A stretch of 64,000 bases of DNA from Glaciecola flavus (GTDB lineage: Bacteria; Pseudomonadota; Gammaproteobacteria; Enterobacterales; Alteromonadaceae): contig NZ_JBHRSW010000014.1 in NCBI RefSeq assembly GCF_042646125.1, forward strand, positions 294,429 to 358,428, read 5' to 3'. The notes under the pieces were generated by a model. The model ran no database searches. It was not told the DNA's origin and worked only from the letters and a program-made list of their open reading frames with translations. Below are positions 1 through 9,137 of this stretch, in pieces (within the stretch, counting starts at the first letter, position 1; the number at the start of each line of letters is the position of its first letter). The position numbers and the translations under genes are program-made.

Positions 1-95
1 TTAGCTGTTACAAGCTAATGAAGTGTCAACAAAGTACGAATACTACTTCAAAGCATATCCTCTTTCAGCAATAAGCCGAAAGAGGACGTAATATT

Positions 96-1166
96 TTACG
101 CCTCTGAAACTTTGTGTGCGACGTTGGGAGACCAAGCAGTAATCAAGGCTTTGACCAAAGTTGCCAAAGGGATAGCAAAGAATACTCCCCAAAAACCCCA
201 CAAACCCCCAAACAGTAATACCGCAACGATAATATACAAGGGGTGTAAGCTCACCGCTTCAGAAAACAGTAGCGGCACTAACAAGTTCCCGTCCAAGGCT
301 TGAATAACCAGATAGACAAACATTAACCAGCCAAACTCAGCTGTCATACCAAACTGGAAAAGCCCAACAACAGCCACTGGAATGGTCACCACAGCCGCAC
401 CAATGTAGGGTATCAATACCGAAAACCCAACAAGTACACCAAGTAGTATCGCAAACTTAAGTTGCAATAAGCTAAAGGCAATACTGCTCACAGCACCGAC
501 TATTATTATTTCGATCACCTTTCCTCTTATATAATTGGCAATCTGCGTGTTCATTTCTTCTCCCACTTGTGTGATCAAGCGGCGTTCTCTCGGTAAAATA
601 AGGCTAAAACTTGCAACAAAAATACTCTTGTCCTTGATCATAAAAAACACCATTAATGGAACAAGTATCATATATATCAATATCGCCGCTAATGTGCCCA
701 AAGAACTGACAGAGAGAGAAACGACCGTTTCACCAAACTCTAGTATTTTTTCATTTACACCAGACATCATACTTTTAATATAAGAAACCTCGATGGTGTT
801 AGGATATTTCTCAGGCAGTGCAGCAAGCCAATCCTGTGCAGATTGCCAGATATTCGGCACTTCTTTCATCAAGTTCACACTTTGCTTAGATATAATCGGT
901 AGTAAACTCACCGCTGCGATAAAGCAAATAAAGAAAAATACAATTAGTACAAAAGACGTGGCTAAGCCTCGCCCTACCCCATACGTTTCAAGCTTGCTTA
1001 CTGGTACATCGAGAAGGTACGCAATGACTATTGCCACCAAGACAGGCATGAGAATACCGCCCAGTGCATATAACACAAGCGCAGAAATGATAATTAAGAG
1101 TAACAACATTAACGCATTTGGATCTGAAAACTTTCGTTGATACCAATTACCTACGACTTTGAGCAT
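96..1166 (-). CDS. perM: AI-2E family transporter / PerM-like permease
   Basis: Polytopic inner-membrane protein of 356 residues, the usual family length. Hydrophobic segments cover about residues 17-50, 60-90, 150-180 and a long C-terminal set from 215 to 345, the AI-2E exporter pattern. A charged loop (about 95-150) separates the two halves. Transported substrate is unknown for PerM members; the AI-2 name comes from E. coli TqsA. The ATG lies three bases after the stop of a small upstream frame, and its AAAGGA ribosome site sits inside the end of that frame, so co-translation with it is possible. It is divergent from bepA, as in related genomes. Family call is secure, substrate is not. Confidence 0.9.
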   Translation of the reverse strand: MLKVVGNWYQRKFSDPNALMLLLLIIISALVLYALGGILMPVLVAIVIAYLLDVPVSKLETYGVGRGLATSFVLIVFFFICFIAAVSLLPIISKQSVNLMKEVPNIWQSAQDWLAALPEKYPNTIEVSYIKSMMSGVNEKILEFGETVVSLSVSSLGTLAAILIYMILVPLMVFFMIKDKSIFVASFSLILPRERRLITQVGEEMNTQIANYIRGKVIEIIIVGAVSSIAFSLLQLKFAILLGVLVGFSVLIPYIGAAVVTIPVAVVGLFQFGMTAEFGWLMFVYLVIQALDGNLLVPLLFSEAVSLHPLYIIVAVLLFGGLWGFWGVFFAIPLATLVKALITAWSPNVAHKVSEA

Positions 1167-1169
1167 TAA

Positions 1170-1407
1170 TCATCCTTTGTGTTTTAAATTATTCTTGGCG
1201 GTAAATATGAGAACCTGTTGACCATTTCCTAGTGAACATAGCTTACATGTAACCATACAACGATGGGATTGAGCTTGAGCTTTCCCTTTTATCGCAATCT
1301 GCAGCGAGTATGTCCATAGACGCGCAGATTTTTCATCCATGAAAAAGAAATTCTGCAACAAAAGAGGAAGGAAAGATCTAAGTTTAATCCAACCGTGGTT
1401 TAGACAC
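1170..1407 (-). pseudogene. Possible frameshifted small gene upstream of perM (weak TusA resemblance)
   Basis: An AGGAG sits about 10 bases before a GTG at 1407 that reads MSKPRLD and then hits TAA. A second frame through the same region stays open from 1466 down to 1170, stopping just before the perM start. That second frame contains HRCMVTCKL followed by GNGQQVLIFT, loosely like the CP-x-P and G-x-L segments of TusA-type sulfurtransferases, but the conserved Cys-Pro pair is absent. A broken TusA-like gene is one reading; a non-coding leader is the other. The span also holds the divergent promoters of perM and bepA. Confidence 0.25.
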
Positions 1408-1519
1408 GAAAACTCAACTCCTAGAAATTGGTTTGTATTTGCTAATGATATATATGAAACTAACACGGAACAACCGCGGTCTATTAGTTAAACGAAAAAA
1501 TAAATAAGCTATACACAAA

Positions 1520-3031
1520 TTGAAAGTTGAAATCTTGAGAACTGCAATAAAAAAATACACATATTTAGGGTTTGTATTGGCTTTTGTATCAGCCTCAATA
1601 AACGCACAAACGCCCACAGAAAATAGAAATCAATTACCTGAAATTGGGGTGGTTGCCTCGGATGCTTTAACGATAGAAAAAGAAAAAATTTTAGGCGATG
1701 CGATCATGAAGCAATTACGTGGTCAAGCCCCATTAGTGAATGATCCTGTTTTGCAAGAATACATTCAGGACTTAGGAAATCGCCTTGTTATTCATGCTGA
1801 CAATACAAAATTCCCATTCAAGTTTTTTATTATAAACAACCCTGTCCTCAACGCGTTTGCCTTTTACGGTGGCCATGTTGGTATGCATTCTGGTTTGATA
1901 TCTCGGGCACAAACAGAGAGTGAACTAGCCTCGGTAGTTGCTCACGAAATAGCTCACGTTACCCAACGTCACTTAGCTCGTCGTGTTCAGGCGCAACAGC
2001 GCAACAGTCCATTGCAATTGGCAAGTATGTTGGGCAGTATACTCGTCGCGCTTGCCGACCCACAGGCTGGATTGGCGGCGCTTTCTGCGAGTGTTGCAGG
2101 CAACCAGCAAGCACAGATTAATTTTACCCGAAATAATGAGCAAGAAGCGGATAACATAGGGATAAATATCTTGTACCGAGCGGGCTTCGATCCTGCGGGT
2201 GCACCCGCGTTTTTCTCTCGTCTAGCTGAACAAGCTCGAGGGCAATCTACGCAACTGGCATTTTTACGTACCCACCCTCTTCCTCAAGAGCGTGTTGCCG
2301 AAACAATTACTCGCGCGCGTACATACGGTGAACGTCGTTTACCCCCCAGTCTTAGTTTCCATTTGGCGCAGGCGCGTATTAACGCAAGATACATGCTCAC
2401 TCCTCAACGCGCATTCGAATACTATCAACGCGCGGTATCACAAACTCGAGCGGCGCATTTGAGTACCGTTTCAAGTAACGATGCGATTCATCGTGCATCA
2501 AAGTATGGTCTCGCCATTGCTTATTTTGAGCAAGAAAACTATCAAGAAGCCGAGAAGATTGTCCTAGACTTGCTCCTTGACGACAAAGAAAACCTGTTCT
2601 ATTTAGACTTACTAACGGATGTGTATATCAAACAAGAAAAATACAGCAGTGCCATCAACTTACTTACTCCTATTTGGCAATTAAAACCCAAAAACAGAGT
2701 GTTGGCACTCAATCTTGCGAATGCACATATGTTTTCTGAAAATTACGGGACAAGTATTCAAATCTTGCGAGATTTATTACTCGTCGATAATCAAGATTTA
2801 TTGTCTTATCAACTACTACAAGATGCTTATCAGCGCACGCAAAACAAAAAAGAAGCGCATCAAACACAGGCCGAAATTTATGCGCTGATTTCAGCTTACT
2901 CTTTGGCGATAGACGAATTGCAATTTGCATACAATTTTGCCGGAACAGACAATATTGAAAAACAACGAATCAAAGGCAGGATTGAGCAAATTCGGAAATC
3001 TCAAGAAATGATGCAGCGCCTGAGTTTATAA
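1520..3031 (+). CDS. bepA: Periplasmic M48 metalloprotease/chaperone BepA with TPR repeats
   Basis: Outer-membrane quality-control protease that helps or degrades LptD and BamA substrates in E. coli. Residues 1-30 form a signal peptide ending INAQ. The zinc site HEIAH is at residues 142-146 and the third-ligand motif ExxxD at about 207-211, both intact. The C-terminal 200 residues are helical with TPR-like repeats. Length 503 compares with 487 for E. coli BepA. The start is TTG (1520) with no strong ribosome site; a second in-frame TTG at 1535 is possible, and the next ATG would lose the signal peptide. Downstream a convergent thioredoxin follows. Confidence 0.92.
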   Translation: MKVEILRTAIKKYTYLGFVLAFVSASINAQTPTENRNQLPEIGVVASDALTIEKEKILGDAIMKQLRGQAPLVNDPVLQEYIQDLGNRLVIHADNTKFPFKFFIINNPVLNAFAFYGGHVGMHSGLISRAQTESELASVVAHEIAHVTQRHLARRVQAQQRNSPLQLASMLGSILVALADPQAGLAALSASVAGNQQAQINFTRNNEQEADNIGINILYRAGFDPAGAPAFFSRLAEQARGQSTQLAFLRTHPLPQERVAETITRARTYGERRLPPSLSFHLAQARINARYMLTPQRAFEYYQRAVSQTRAAHLSTVSSNDAIHRASKYGLAIAYFEQENYQEAEKIVLDLLLDDKENLFYLDLLTDVYIKQEKYSSAINLLTPIWQLKPKNRVLALNLANAHMFSENYGTSIQILRDLLLVDNQDLLSYQLLQDAYQRTQNKKEAHQTQAEIYALISAYSLAIDELQFAYNFAGTDNIEKQRIKGRIEQIRKSQEMMQRLSL

Positions 3032-3046
3032 GCAAAGAGCAAACGC

Positions 3047-3529
3047 TTAAGGCGTCACCTCTAGAAGACTCTCGACTGTTTGTTCACCCAGTAGTTGCCC
3101 AGCTACGGAACCATCTGGGTTAATTACAAAAGTAGCAGGTAAATATTTGGGAGCCTCAAAAGGCAAACTTGTTTTTATATCAGTGATCAAGGGGAAGTCC
3201 ATTTCATATTTATTTTTTAATTCTTGTAACTTATCACGTGAAAGCTGGTCATAACTCATAGCAAACAATTTTACATTGTCGCCCTTAATGCGATTAAAAG
3301 CCGATAACTCAGGTATTTCCCTCAAACATGGGGCACACCACTCAGCAAAGTAGTTGATAAGCACATAGTCACCTTTTAGACTAGCGAGCGAAAATTTTTG
3401 GTCGTCCAGCGTTTTAAAATCGTACTGGTTTGTTTTGTAAAAATACGCACCAAACAATATCGACGCAATAGCGGCAACAATATACAAAGCCTTAAACCGG
3501 AGCGTATTGAAAAGTTTATCGCTATACAA
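3047..3529 (-). CDS. TlpA/ResA-like membrane-anchored thioredoxin
   Basis: Thiol-disulfide oxidoreductase of 160 residues with a single N-terminal membrane anchor (about 13-30) and a periplasmic thioredoxin fold. The redox motif WCAPC is at residues 64-68 and a cis-Pro region (YLPATFVINPDG) near 133, both normal for the TlpA/AhpC-TSA group. It likely reduces or oxidises periplasmic cysteines, for example in cytochrome c maturation, but the partner is not visible. Convergent with bepA (15-base gap) and divergent from the arsC-like gene. Confidence 0.85.
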   Translation of the reverse strand: MYSDKLFNTLRFKALYIVAAIASILFGAYFYKTNQYDFKTLDDQKFSLASLKGDYVLINYFAEWCAPCLREIPELSAFNRIKGDNVKLFAMSYDQLSRDKLQELKNKYEMDFPLITDIKTSLPFEAPKYLPATFVINPDGSVAGQLLGEQTVESLLEVTP

Positions 3530-3664
3530 AATGCTGATACCTAGTTAAGAGACCATATTACTTTTTAAATGGTGCGCTAGAGGGCTACATGTTAACAAAA
3601 CGATTCGTTTGCCGATGATGCCAGCTTTAGCACCGCGTGTTCAAATATGAACTTGGAGAAAATA

Positions 3665-4018
3665 ATGCCTAATCATACTTTATTTCACAACCCTAGATGC
3701 TCTAAAAGCCGTCAAGCTTTGCAGATTCTGCATGATCGCGGGCTTGAAATAAACGTAATAGAATATTTAAAGACACCGCTTACGAAAACAGAACTTGTAT
3801 CGCTGTTTGAGGCGCTATCAATCGATGATGTGTATAAAATGATTCGCCCGAAAGAGCCTGAATTTAAACAAGCGGGTTTGAGCAACACATCCAGCACACA
3901 AGATGTCTTAGCCGCAATTGTCGCTTATCCAAAATTGCTAGAAAGACCGATACTATTGGTCAATGATAAAGCAGTAATCGGGCGACCACCAGAAGAAGTG
4001 TTGACCTTAATAGAATGA
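3665..4018 (+). CDS. arsC: Arsenate reductase (glutaredoxin type), ArsC family
   Basis: Protein of 117 residues from the ATG at 3665, chosen over the ATG at 3647 because GGAG lies 6 bases before it and the family starts this way. The catalytic Cys is in HNPRCSKSRQAL (Cys12), and RPILLVNDKAVIGRPPEEVL near the C-terminus is the family signature with the arginines that bind arsenate in characterised ArsC. In this synteny block (E. coli YfgD) the physiological role is unproven, and no arsenic operon is present. It overlaps the next gene by ATGA, so the two are translationally coupled. Confidence 0.9.
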   Translation: MPNHTLFHNPRCSKSRQALQILHDRGLEINVIEYLKTPLTKTELVSLFEALSIDDVYKMIRPKEPEFKQAGLSNTSSTQDVLAAIVAYPKLLERPILLVNDKAVIGRPPEEVLTLIE

Positions 4019-4629
4019 ATAAAACAAGTATTTTAGTCCTTTATTACAGTAAACACGGTGCTACTCAATCGCTGGCAGAGACAATCGCGCGAGGTGCAGA
4101 GCAAGCAGGTGTGGAGGCCGTGATCAGGACTGTACCGCCAGTTTCAAATAACCTTGAACAAGGTCAATCTTCGATTCCTGCTCACGGTTATCCTTATGTA
4201 TCAAAGCAGGATTTGCTGAATTGCGATGGCTTAGCCGTGGGCAGTCCGACCCACTTTGGCAACATGGCTGGCGCGATGAAGCACTTTTGGGATAGTACCA
4301 GTGACCTGTGGTTAAAAGGAAGCTTGGTAGACAAACCTGCATGTGTATTTTGTAGCTCTTCGTCACTGCATGGAGGGCAAGAGTCAACCTTACTGTCAAT
4401 GATGCTTCCCCTGTTTCACCACGGTATGATGCTGTTGGGCTTACCCTACAGTGAACCCAGCTTGCATGACACAAAAAGCGGTGGCACGCCTTATGGCGTA
4501 ACTCATGTCGAACAAAAGCATCAGCCAGAACAAACACTTAGCGAAGACGAACACTCGCTGTCGCTGGCAATGGGTAAACGCTTAGGGTTAGCGGCTAGTT
4601 GCTACAAAAACGCAGGAGAACTGAGTTGA
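4015..4629 (+). CDS. wrbA: NAD(P)H:quinone oxidoreductase, WrbA-type flavodoxin
   Basis: Two-electron quinone reductase of the flavodoxin fold, 204 residues. The FMN phosphate loop is visible at YYSKHGATQSLAETIA (about 9-24), and SPTHFGNMAGAMKHFWD (about 76-92) is the second FMN-binding segment that is diagnostic for WrbA. Starts inside the arsC stop (ATGA) and ends inside the start of the DUF2069 gene, so the three form a tight operon, probably producing a redox detoxification set in the cytoplasm. Confidence 0.9.
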   Translation: MNKTSILVLYYSKHGATQSLAETIARGAEQAGVEAVIRTVPPVSNNLEQGQSSIPAHGYPYVSKQDLLNCDGLAVGSPTHFGNMAGAMKHFWDSTSDLWLKGSLVDKPACVFCSSSSLHGGQESTLLSMMLPLFHHGMMLLGLPYSEPSLHDTKSGGTPYGVTHVEQKHQPEQTLSEDEHSLSLAMGKRLGLAASCYKNAGELS

Positions 4630-5057
4630 AGGCGATGTCATCAAAAGTAAAGCGCTATCGAATTCTCGCATTGAGTTGTCATCTACTGCTCATTGCATGG
4701 ATGAGTATTTGGTATCTACTATTAGGCACAACAGAACAATATAGCCTTGTCTTTAAAATACTTATATACATTGCTCCCCTACTTCTACCACTACCAGGGA
4801 TGTTGTCAGCTAAACCTTACACCCATGCTTGGGCATGTTTCATCATTCTACTGTATGTTTTGCATGGAATCACGGTCATATATGCAGAACCTCAATTTAT
4901 CTGGCATGCAGCATTTGAATTAGTATTAGCAACAGGTATGTTTGTTGGCTGCAGTGTGTTTGCGCGATTGCGGGGACAAGAGTTGGGTACAGGCTTAAAA
5001 AAGCTCAGTGTCGTCATGAAAGAAGAAAAGGAACGATTCGAAACCAAGGATATTTGA
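4626..5057 (+). CDS. DUF2069 small membrane protein
   Basis: Integral membrane protein of about 143 residues with four hydrophobic stretches and a charged C-terminal tail (MKEEKERFETKD). DUF2069 proteins occur in this same arsC-wrbA-hda neighbourhood across gammaproteobacteria; function is unknown. The start is TTG at 4626, overlapping the wrbA stop, with AGGAG seven bases upstream; the ATG at 4635 is the alternative but lies 16 bases from that site. Confidence 0.75.
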   Translation: MKAMSSKVKRYRILALSCHLLLIAWMSIWYLLLGTTEQYSLVFKILIYIAPLLLPLPGMLSAKPYTHAWACFIILLYVLHGITVIYAEPQFIWHAAFELVLATGMFVGCSVFARLRGQELGTGLKKLSVVMKEEKERFETKDI

Positions 5058-5058
5058 T

Positions 5059-6984
5059 ATGAATAAACACTTCATCTATATAGCATCTATTTTTTCACTT
5101 TTTTCTTGTGGCGGAGGGACGTCTGATTCATCAAATTCGGGGAACCTTAATCCCCCCATTTCATCGCCTCCAGTCAGTCAAAATGATGTAACCCCCCTGT
5201 TTATTCAAGATGACATGCGCTTTTACGGTAAAACTGAAGCACGCGCAGGTGAAACGATTGGCTTTGCCTTGATCCACGAAAATGACGAAGCATTTGACGT
5301 GAGTTGGACACAAATTGACGGTCCCCCTTTGCCGATACTCGCAGCCAACTCCCAGAGTATCGGGATCACGCCCGACACAAGCGGCAATTACACAATTGGT
5401 GCGACAATTACCAAAAGTAACGGAGAGCGTCAAAATATAGAAACAAGTTTTACAGTGAGTGAGCGTGCAGAAATATCTATCATGCTTGATCATACCGCAG
5501 CAGAAATGGCTAAGGTAAGCTTGCACATAAATAATCGTAGCGGTCGCAATGTGAGCGCGATCTCTTGGGAACAAACGGCAGGCGTAGAAATTGCTGAATT
5601 GACAGAACAAGGGCAGTTTTTATTTTTTAATGCACCGGAGGTAAGCAAAGACGAGCTTCTCGAACTCCGTGCGCAAGTCACCCTTGAGACAGGCAATACG
5701 TACAGTGAAGAGGTATTCGTACTTGTTCAGAACGTCGATATCAATCGTGATGGATTATTTTTTGGAAACAATGATGATGTCATAACCGAAGATATGCATG
5801 CTTATTTGCCATCTAGTCCCTACAAAACCGCCATTGAAAGCTGTGTATATGGGAATCGAATCCCCAATCCACCTAACTGCTCATTTGCAACATTACCGCT
5901 TATTGGTATGGTTACGCCTAACCCAGATATAAACGATATTCTTGAACGAACGCTGGTTTCTCATCAATGGATGGGTGATCGCTTTAGACAATATTTGCAA
6001 GACTCAGTAGCGGGTCCCGACATGCTTAACTTACTGAGAGGTGTAACCGCAATTGTCATTTCATATGAAGTTAGGCCGTCATTTTACTGGGCGGCGACGG
6101 GTGCTATTTATCTGGATGCAAACAATTTTTGGATGACACCCTCTGAGCGTGACACCTTAAATGATCAACCAGATTTTCGAAGTAATTTCGGGAATGAACT
6201 ACAGTTTTTATTTCCATGGCGCTATGTTAAGAATAACGACTATTACCCAGCGACATTTTACGGAAACAAGGATTTGCGACAAACGAGAAGCTTCGAAGAT
6301 GTCGAAGCGGAAATATCATGGCTGATGTATCACGAACTTGCGCACGCGAATGATTTTTTCCCACCCACTGCATGGCAGAACATTAACGACAATACCACCC
6401 CCCTTGCATATTTTCGAGGGAATGGCACAAATTCAGACGTCCTAAATAATAATTTTCCTTTGCGATCGGATGAAATGCACGCCTTAGCGCAAGTTAGCTT
6501 TGGGGGAGAAGATGCAACAGCAACACAAAAAGCCTACACGGCAGAAGACGTTGCCTCGTTTTTCGAACCCGATATTTCTCCCTCGTATTATTCATTTTTC
6601 ACAACACGAGAAGATTACGCGACTTTATTTGAACGATTTATCATGTTACACAGATTAGGTGCTGGGGCCGATGTTGCGATTTTGAGTGATGTGGATAATG
6701 ACCAACGTTTAATTACGTGGGGACAGAGAAATCGAGTCAGTGATCCTGCACTCGCGGATAGAGTAGAGTTTGCGGTATCTCGTGTTTACCCAGAATTAGT
6801 TAATGTCCGTGCACTGATTCAGCAACTCCCCGAGGAACAAACACTGCCCTCTGGGGTATCGTGGTTTGATGCCGTTGATCTGAGCCAAACTGGGAATAGC
6901 GTACAGGAGGTAAACAAAATGTCTAAAGCCGAAAAGCATCGACGGATGGAATTGGATACAAGACGTCCTCACCACATGAACTGA
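5059..6984 (+). CDS. Large lipoprotein with HELAH zinc-protease motif
   Basis: Protein of 641 residues not recognised as a named family. The signal peptide ends in a lipobox LFSC (Cys17) followed by a Gly/Ser/Pro-rich linker to about residue 50. Residues 50-230 look like two beta-rich Ig/PKD-type domains. The C-terminal part carries HELAH at 425-429, typical of gluzincin metallopeptidases; DEMHAL about 45 residues later could supply the third ligand. The motif is seen; the activity is inferred. Starts one base after the DUF2069 stop region (stop 5057, ATG 5059), so it is probably in the same operon, although it is absent from this block in most relatives as I recall them. Convergent with hda. 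Confidence 0.6.
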   Translation: MNKHFIYIASIFSLFSCGGGTSDSSNSGNLNPPISSPPVSQNDVTPLFIQDDMRFYGKTEARAGETIGFALIHENDEAFDVSWTQIDGPPLPILAANSQSIGITPDTSGNYTIGATITKSNGERQNIETSFTVSERAEISIMLDHTAAEMAKVSLHINNRSGRNVSAISWEQTAGVEIAELTEQGQFLFFNAPEVSKDELLELRAQVTLETGNTYSEEVFVLVQNVDINRDGLFFGNNDDVITEDMHAYLPSSPYKTAIESCVYGNRIPNPPNCSFATLPLIGMVTPNPDINDILERTLVSHQWMGDRFRQYLQDSVAGPDMLNLLRGVTAIVISYEVRPSFYWAATGAIYLDANNFWMTPSERDTLNDQPDFRSNFGNELQFLFPWRYVKNNDYYPATFYGNKDLRQTRSFEDVEAEISWLMYHELAHANDFFPPTAWQNINDNTTPLAYFRGNGTNSDVLNNNFPLRSDEMHALAQVSFGGEDATATQKAYTAEDVASFFEPDISPSYYSFFTTREDYATLFERFIMLHRLGAGADVAILSDVDNDQRLITWGQRNRVSDPALADRVEFAVSRVYPELVNVRALIQQLPEEQTLPSGVSWFDAVDLSQTGNSVQEVNKMSKAEKHRRMELDTRRPHHMN

Positions 6985-7020
6985 GTTGAGGGGCTGCTTA
7001 TTTACAGTGCGCTGTAACTA

Positions 7021-7737
7021 TCAGAGAGCTAAGGTCTCTTTAACAAAAGGGATCGTTAGCTTTCGTTGATGCAAAAGAGAGGCTCTATCCAAACATTCGA
7101 TGGTTTTCTCAATTTCATGCATACTGCGATTGCTGCGCTTTAAAATAAACTCAATCACCTCTTCTGAGGCTTCCATTCCTTTTTCACGGGCTAAACTCTG
7201 CATTGCCTTGGCTTTGTCCGCATCAGAGAGTTCTAACATCTTAAACGTGAGCCCCCAAGTCAACCTAGACGCCAAGTCTGGTAGCGATAGATCCAGCTGA
7301 TTTACCGAGTGCTTAGAGGTAAACACTAAACATCGCGGTGCTTTTTCAATACATTGATTAATAATATCGAATACCATTCGCTGCCAATCAGCAGATTGGC
7401 TTAAGCTGTGAATATTATCAAAACAAATACATTGATTGACGCTGACGTCATCTAGTACGCCCACGGGAAGAGTCACTAACATATCCATATCCAAATAGCG
7501 GGCACTTATATTCTGCTGATGACAAAGTTCACTGATTGCCAAGCTTAAATGCGTTTTACCCACGCCACTATTACCATGAACAAAAATTATTTTCGTTTGC
7601 TTTGAATCAACCAAGGCATCTACAGCTTGATGAAGTTGATGAACAAGCAATGCATTTTGACCCATTACTAGATTATCAAAGCTTTTTTCAGAGACTTGTG
7701 AGACCGGTAATACTAGCTGCACTAATTGGCTTCCCAA
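7021..7737 (-). CDS. hda: DnaA regulatory inactivator Hda
   Basis: AAA+ protein homologous to DnaA domain III. With the DNA-loaded beta clamp it triggers ATP hydrolysis on DnaA and limits re-initiation. Visible features are the clamp-binding N-terminus QLVLPV, Walker A GNSGVGKTHL (about 55-64), Walker B CICFDNIHSL and the sensor region ASRLTWGLTF. Length 238 is normal. The listed start is a TTG that overlaps the DUF2066 gene by 16 bases; a GTG at 7722 overlapping that gene's stop (TAGTG) gives a more usual clamp-motif N-terminus and is equally likely. Operon with the DUF2066 gene upstream. Confidence 0.92.
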   Translation of the reverse strand: MGSQLVQLVLPVSQVSEKSFDNLVMGQNALLVHQLHQAVDALVDSKQTKIIFVHGNSGVGKTHLSLAISELCHQQNISARYLDMDMLVTLPVGVLDDVSVNQCICFDNIHSLSQSADWQRMVFDIINQCIEKAPRCLVFTSKHSVNQLDLSLPDLASRLTWGLTFKMLELSDADKAKAMQSLAREKGMEASEEVIEFILKRSNRSMHEIEKTIECLDRASLLHQRKLTIPFVKETLAL

Positions 7738-9029
7738 CGCAATTCGAGTACGTCTTCTATTAGCGGGTTTTCAGCCACCTGTTTTAATCTGCCATCAAAC
7801 TTAAGAATTTCAATTAGCTTCAAAGGTGTAGTGTTTAAATCAACTGAAAACGTGGCGACGCCTTTATTTTGTTTGCGTAACACTACCCCTCCCGTTACCG
7901 GTAAATTCTCTAACAAACGGGTAATAGCCATGTAGTCGACGATACTTGACACATTATCAATCACTAAATTAACTTCGCTCATGCTGTTTTGATTAAAGTC
8001 ACGACTGGCAAACTGTAGAGCCAATTTATCAGCAAAATAGTGAATAAGTTGCGTGACCAGCTCTTCTGAGGATTTCCCATAAAGCCTGCCTATATCCATG
8101 TCATCACCCTTGGCAATAATAAAATCCAGTTTGTGTGTAGTGCCTTCCGGTACGATTTCTGGCGTAATTTTTGGCAGAAGTTCTGGTACAAACTCTTCAA
8201 CAGGATCTTCTGTTTCCGACAAAAATCCATCTACAGCTAAGCCATCTTGTTTATCTGAAAAAGAACCCGCTGAGTCTGCACCATCCCCTATTTCAGCGTT
8301 AAGTTCTGTTGTCGCATCTAATTCTTCAGGTGCTTGGTCTTGCTGAAGCAGACGATCAATGGCATCCAATTCAGCATCTATGTCCAAATAGGGACTAATT
8401 GCCGCATTAATCAAATAATCCGTGTTATAGCGAATTGAATGCGATTGTAATTTGAGAATTTTTTGGTACCACACATCCTCTGCTGATACCGCCATACTGT
8501 CAGTGAGATCACCTACGGGCGTGATGATTGATAAACCGCGCATATAAGCCACATCATCGATGTGTTTATTTATTTCTGGATGATTATTTTGTGCGATTTG
8601 GTCAATCCGCATGTTTTCTTTTTCTGCCAACCAAATGATGGCACTCGGCCGAATAGACGCCCACACGGGCAAATCTGAAGCCTTGAGTAAGTTAATCACT
8701 TTTTGATGATTAAAAACCGCTTCAAACACTAGGTTTTCATTTTTTTGATAAAAGCGACTAGACACCAGATATTGTTCGAAATTAGTGATAGCGCGTTTTA
8801 CCACCTCGTTTTCTGTGATGCTTAGATCACCACTGGTTTTCACAAATACCTGTGATAAAGCTTGTTTACCGGCTTGCTTTTGTGCATTTACGGTTTGATT
8901 TTGTACCGTAACACGGCCAATATTGACAGACTGCTCTGCCGACGCCTTTGCAATGCAGGCGATAAATATTGTTAAGAGTAAAAGCAATCCATACTTCATA
9001 CCTGATAAAGCGACCTTTATTTCTTTCAT
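7722..9029 (-). CDS. DUF2066 exported protein
   Basis: Protein of 435 residues with an N-terminal signal sequence (KYGLLLLLTIFIACIAKASAEQ); the second Met (8999) may be the true start. DUF2066 is a gammaproteobacterial family of unknown function commonly next to hda and purM. Residues 225-285 form an acidic, low-complexity insert rich in Glu/Asp/Ser, with no clear fold, between the two conserved halves. Probably periplasmic. Divergent from purM, with the shared promoter region at 9030-9137. Confidence 0.8.
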   Translation of the reverse strand: MKEIKVALSGMKYGLLLLLTIFIACIAKASAEQSVNIGRVTVQNQTVNAQKQAGKQALSQVFVKTSGDLSITENEVVKRAITNFEQYLVSSRFYQKNENLVFEAVFNHQKVINLLKASDLPVWASIRPSAIIWLAEKENMRIDQIAQNNHPEINKHIDDVAYMRGLSIITPVGDLTDSMAVSAEDVWYQKILKLQSHSIRYNTDYLINAAISPYLDIDAELDAIDRLLQQDQAPEELDATTELNAEIGDGADSAGSFSDKQDGLAVDGFLSETEDPVEEFVPELLPKITPEIVPEGTTHKLDFIIAKGDDMDIGRLYGKSSEELVTQLIHYFADKLALQFASRDFNQNSMSEVNLVIDNVSSIVDYMAITRLLENLPVTGGVVLRKQNKGVATFSVDLNTTPLKLIEILKFDGRLKQVAENPLIEDVLELRWEAN

Positions 9030-9137
9030 TTTTCGACTGCATTATACAGCAAAGATTCAAGCTCCCTACAAGTTTTAATACAATTTTTAGCAGCTAACTG
9101 TTAAAATCCCCGCGCATTTTTTTCAGAGGAAGTTTCA

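Noticed and set aside
793..1140. Plus-strand open frame opposite perM
   Set aside because: Antisense shadow of a complete membrane-protein gene; no ribosome site or recognised motif.
3665..4018. Arsenic resistance locus
   Set aside because: The ArsC-like gene sits in the conserved bepA-wrbA-hda block, with no arsB, acr3 or arsR. The second ArsC-family gene at 61358 is YffB-like.
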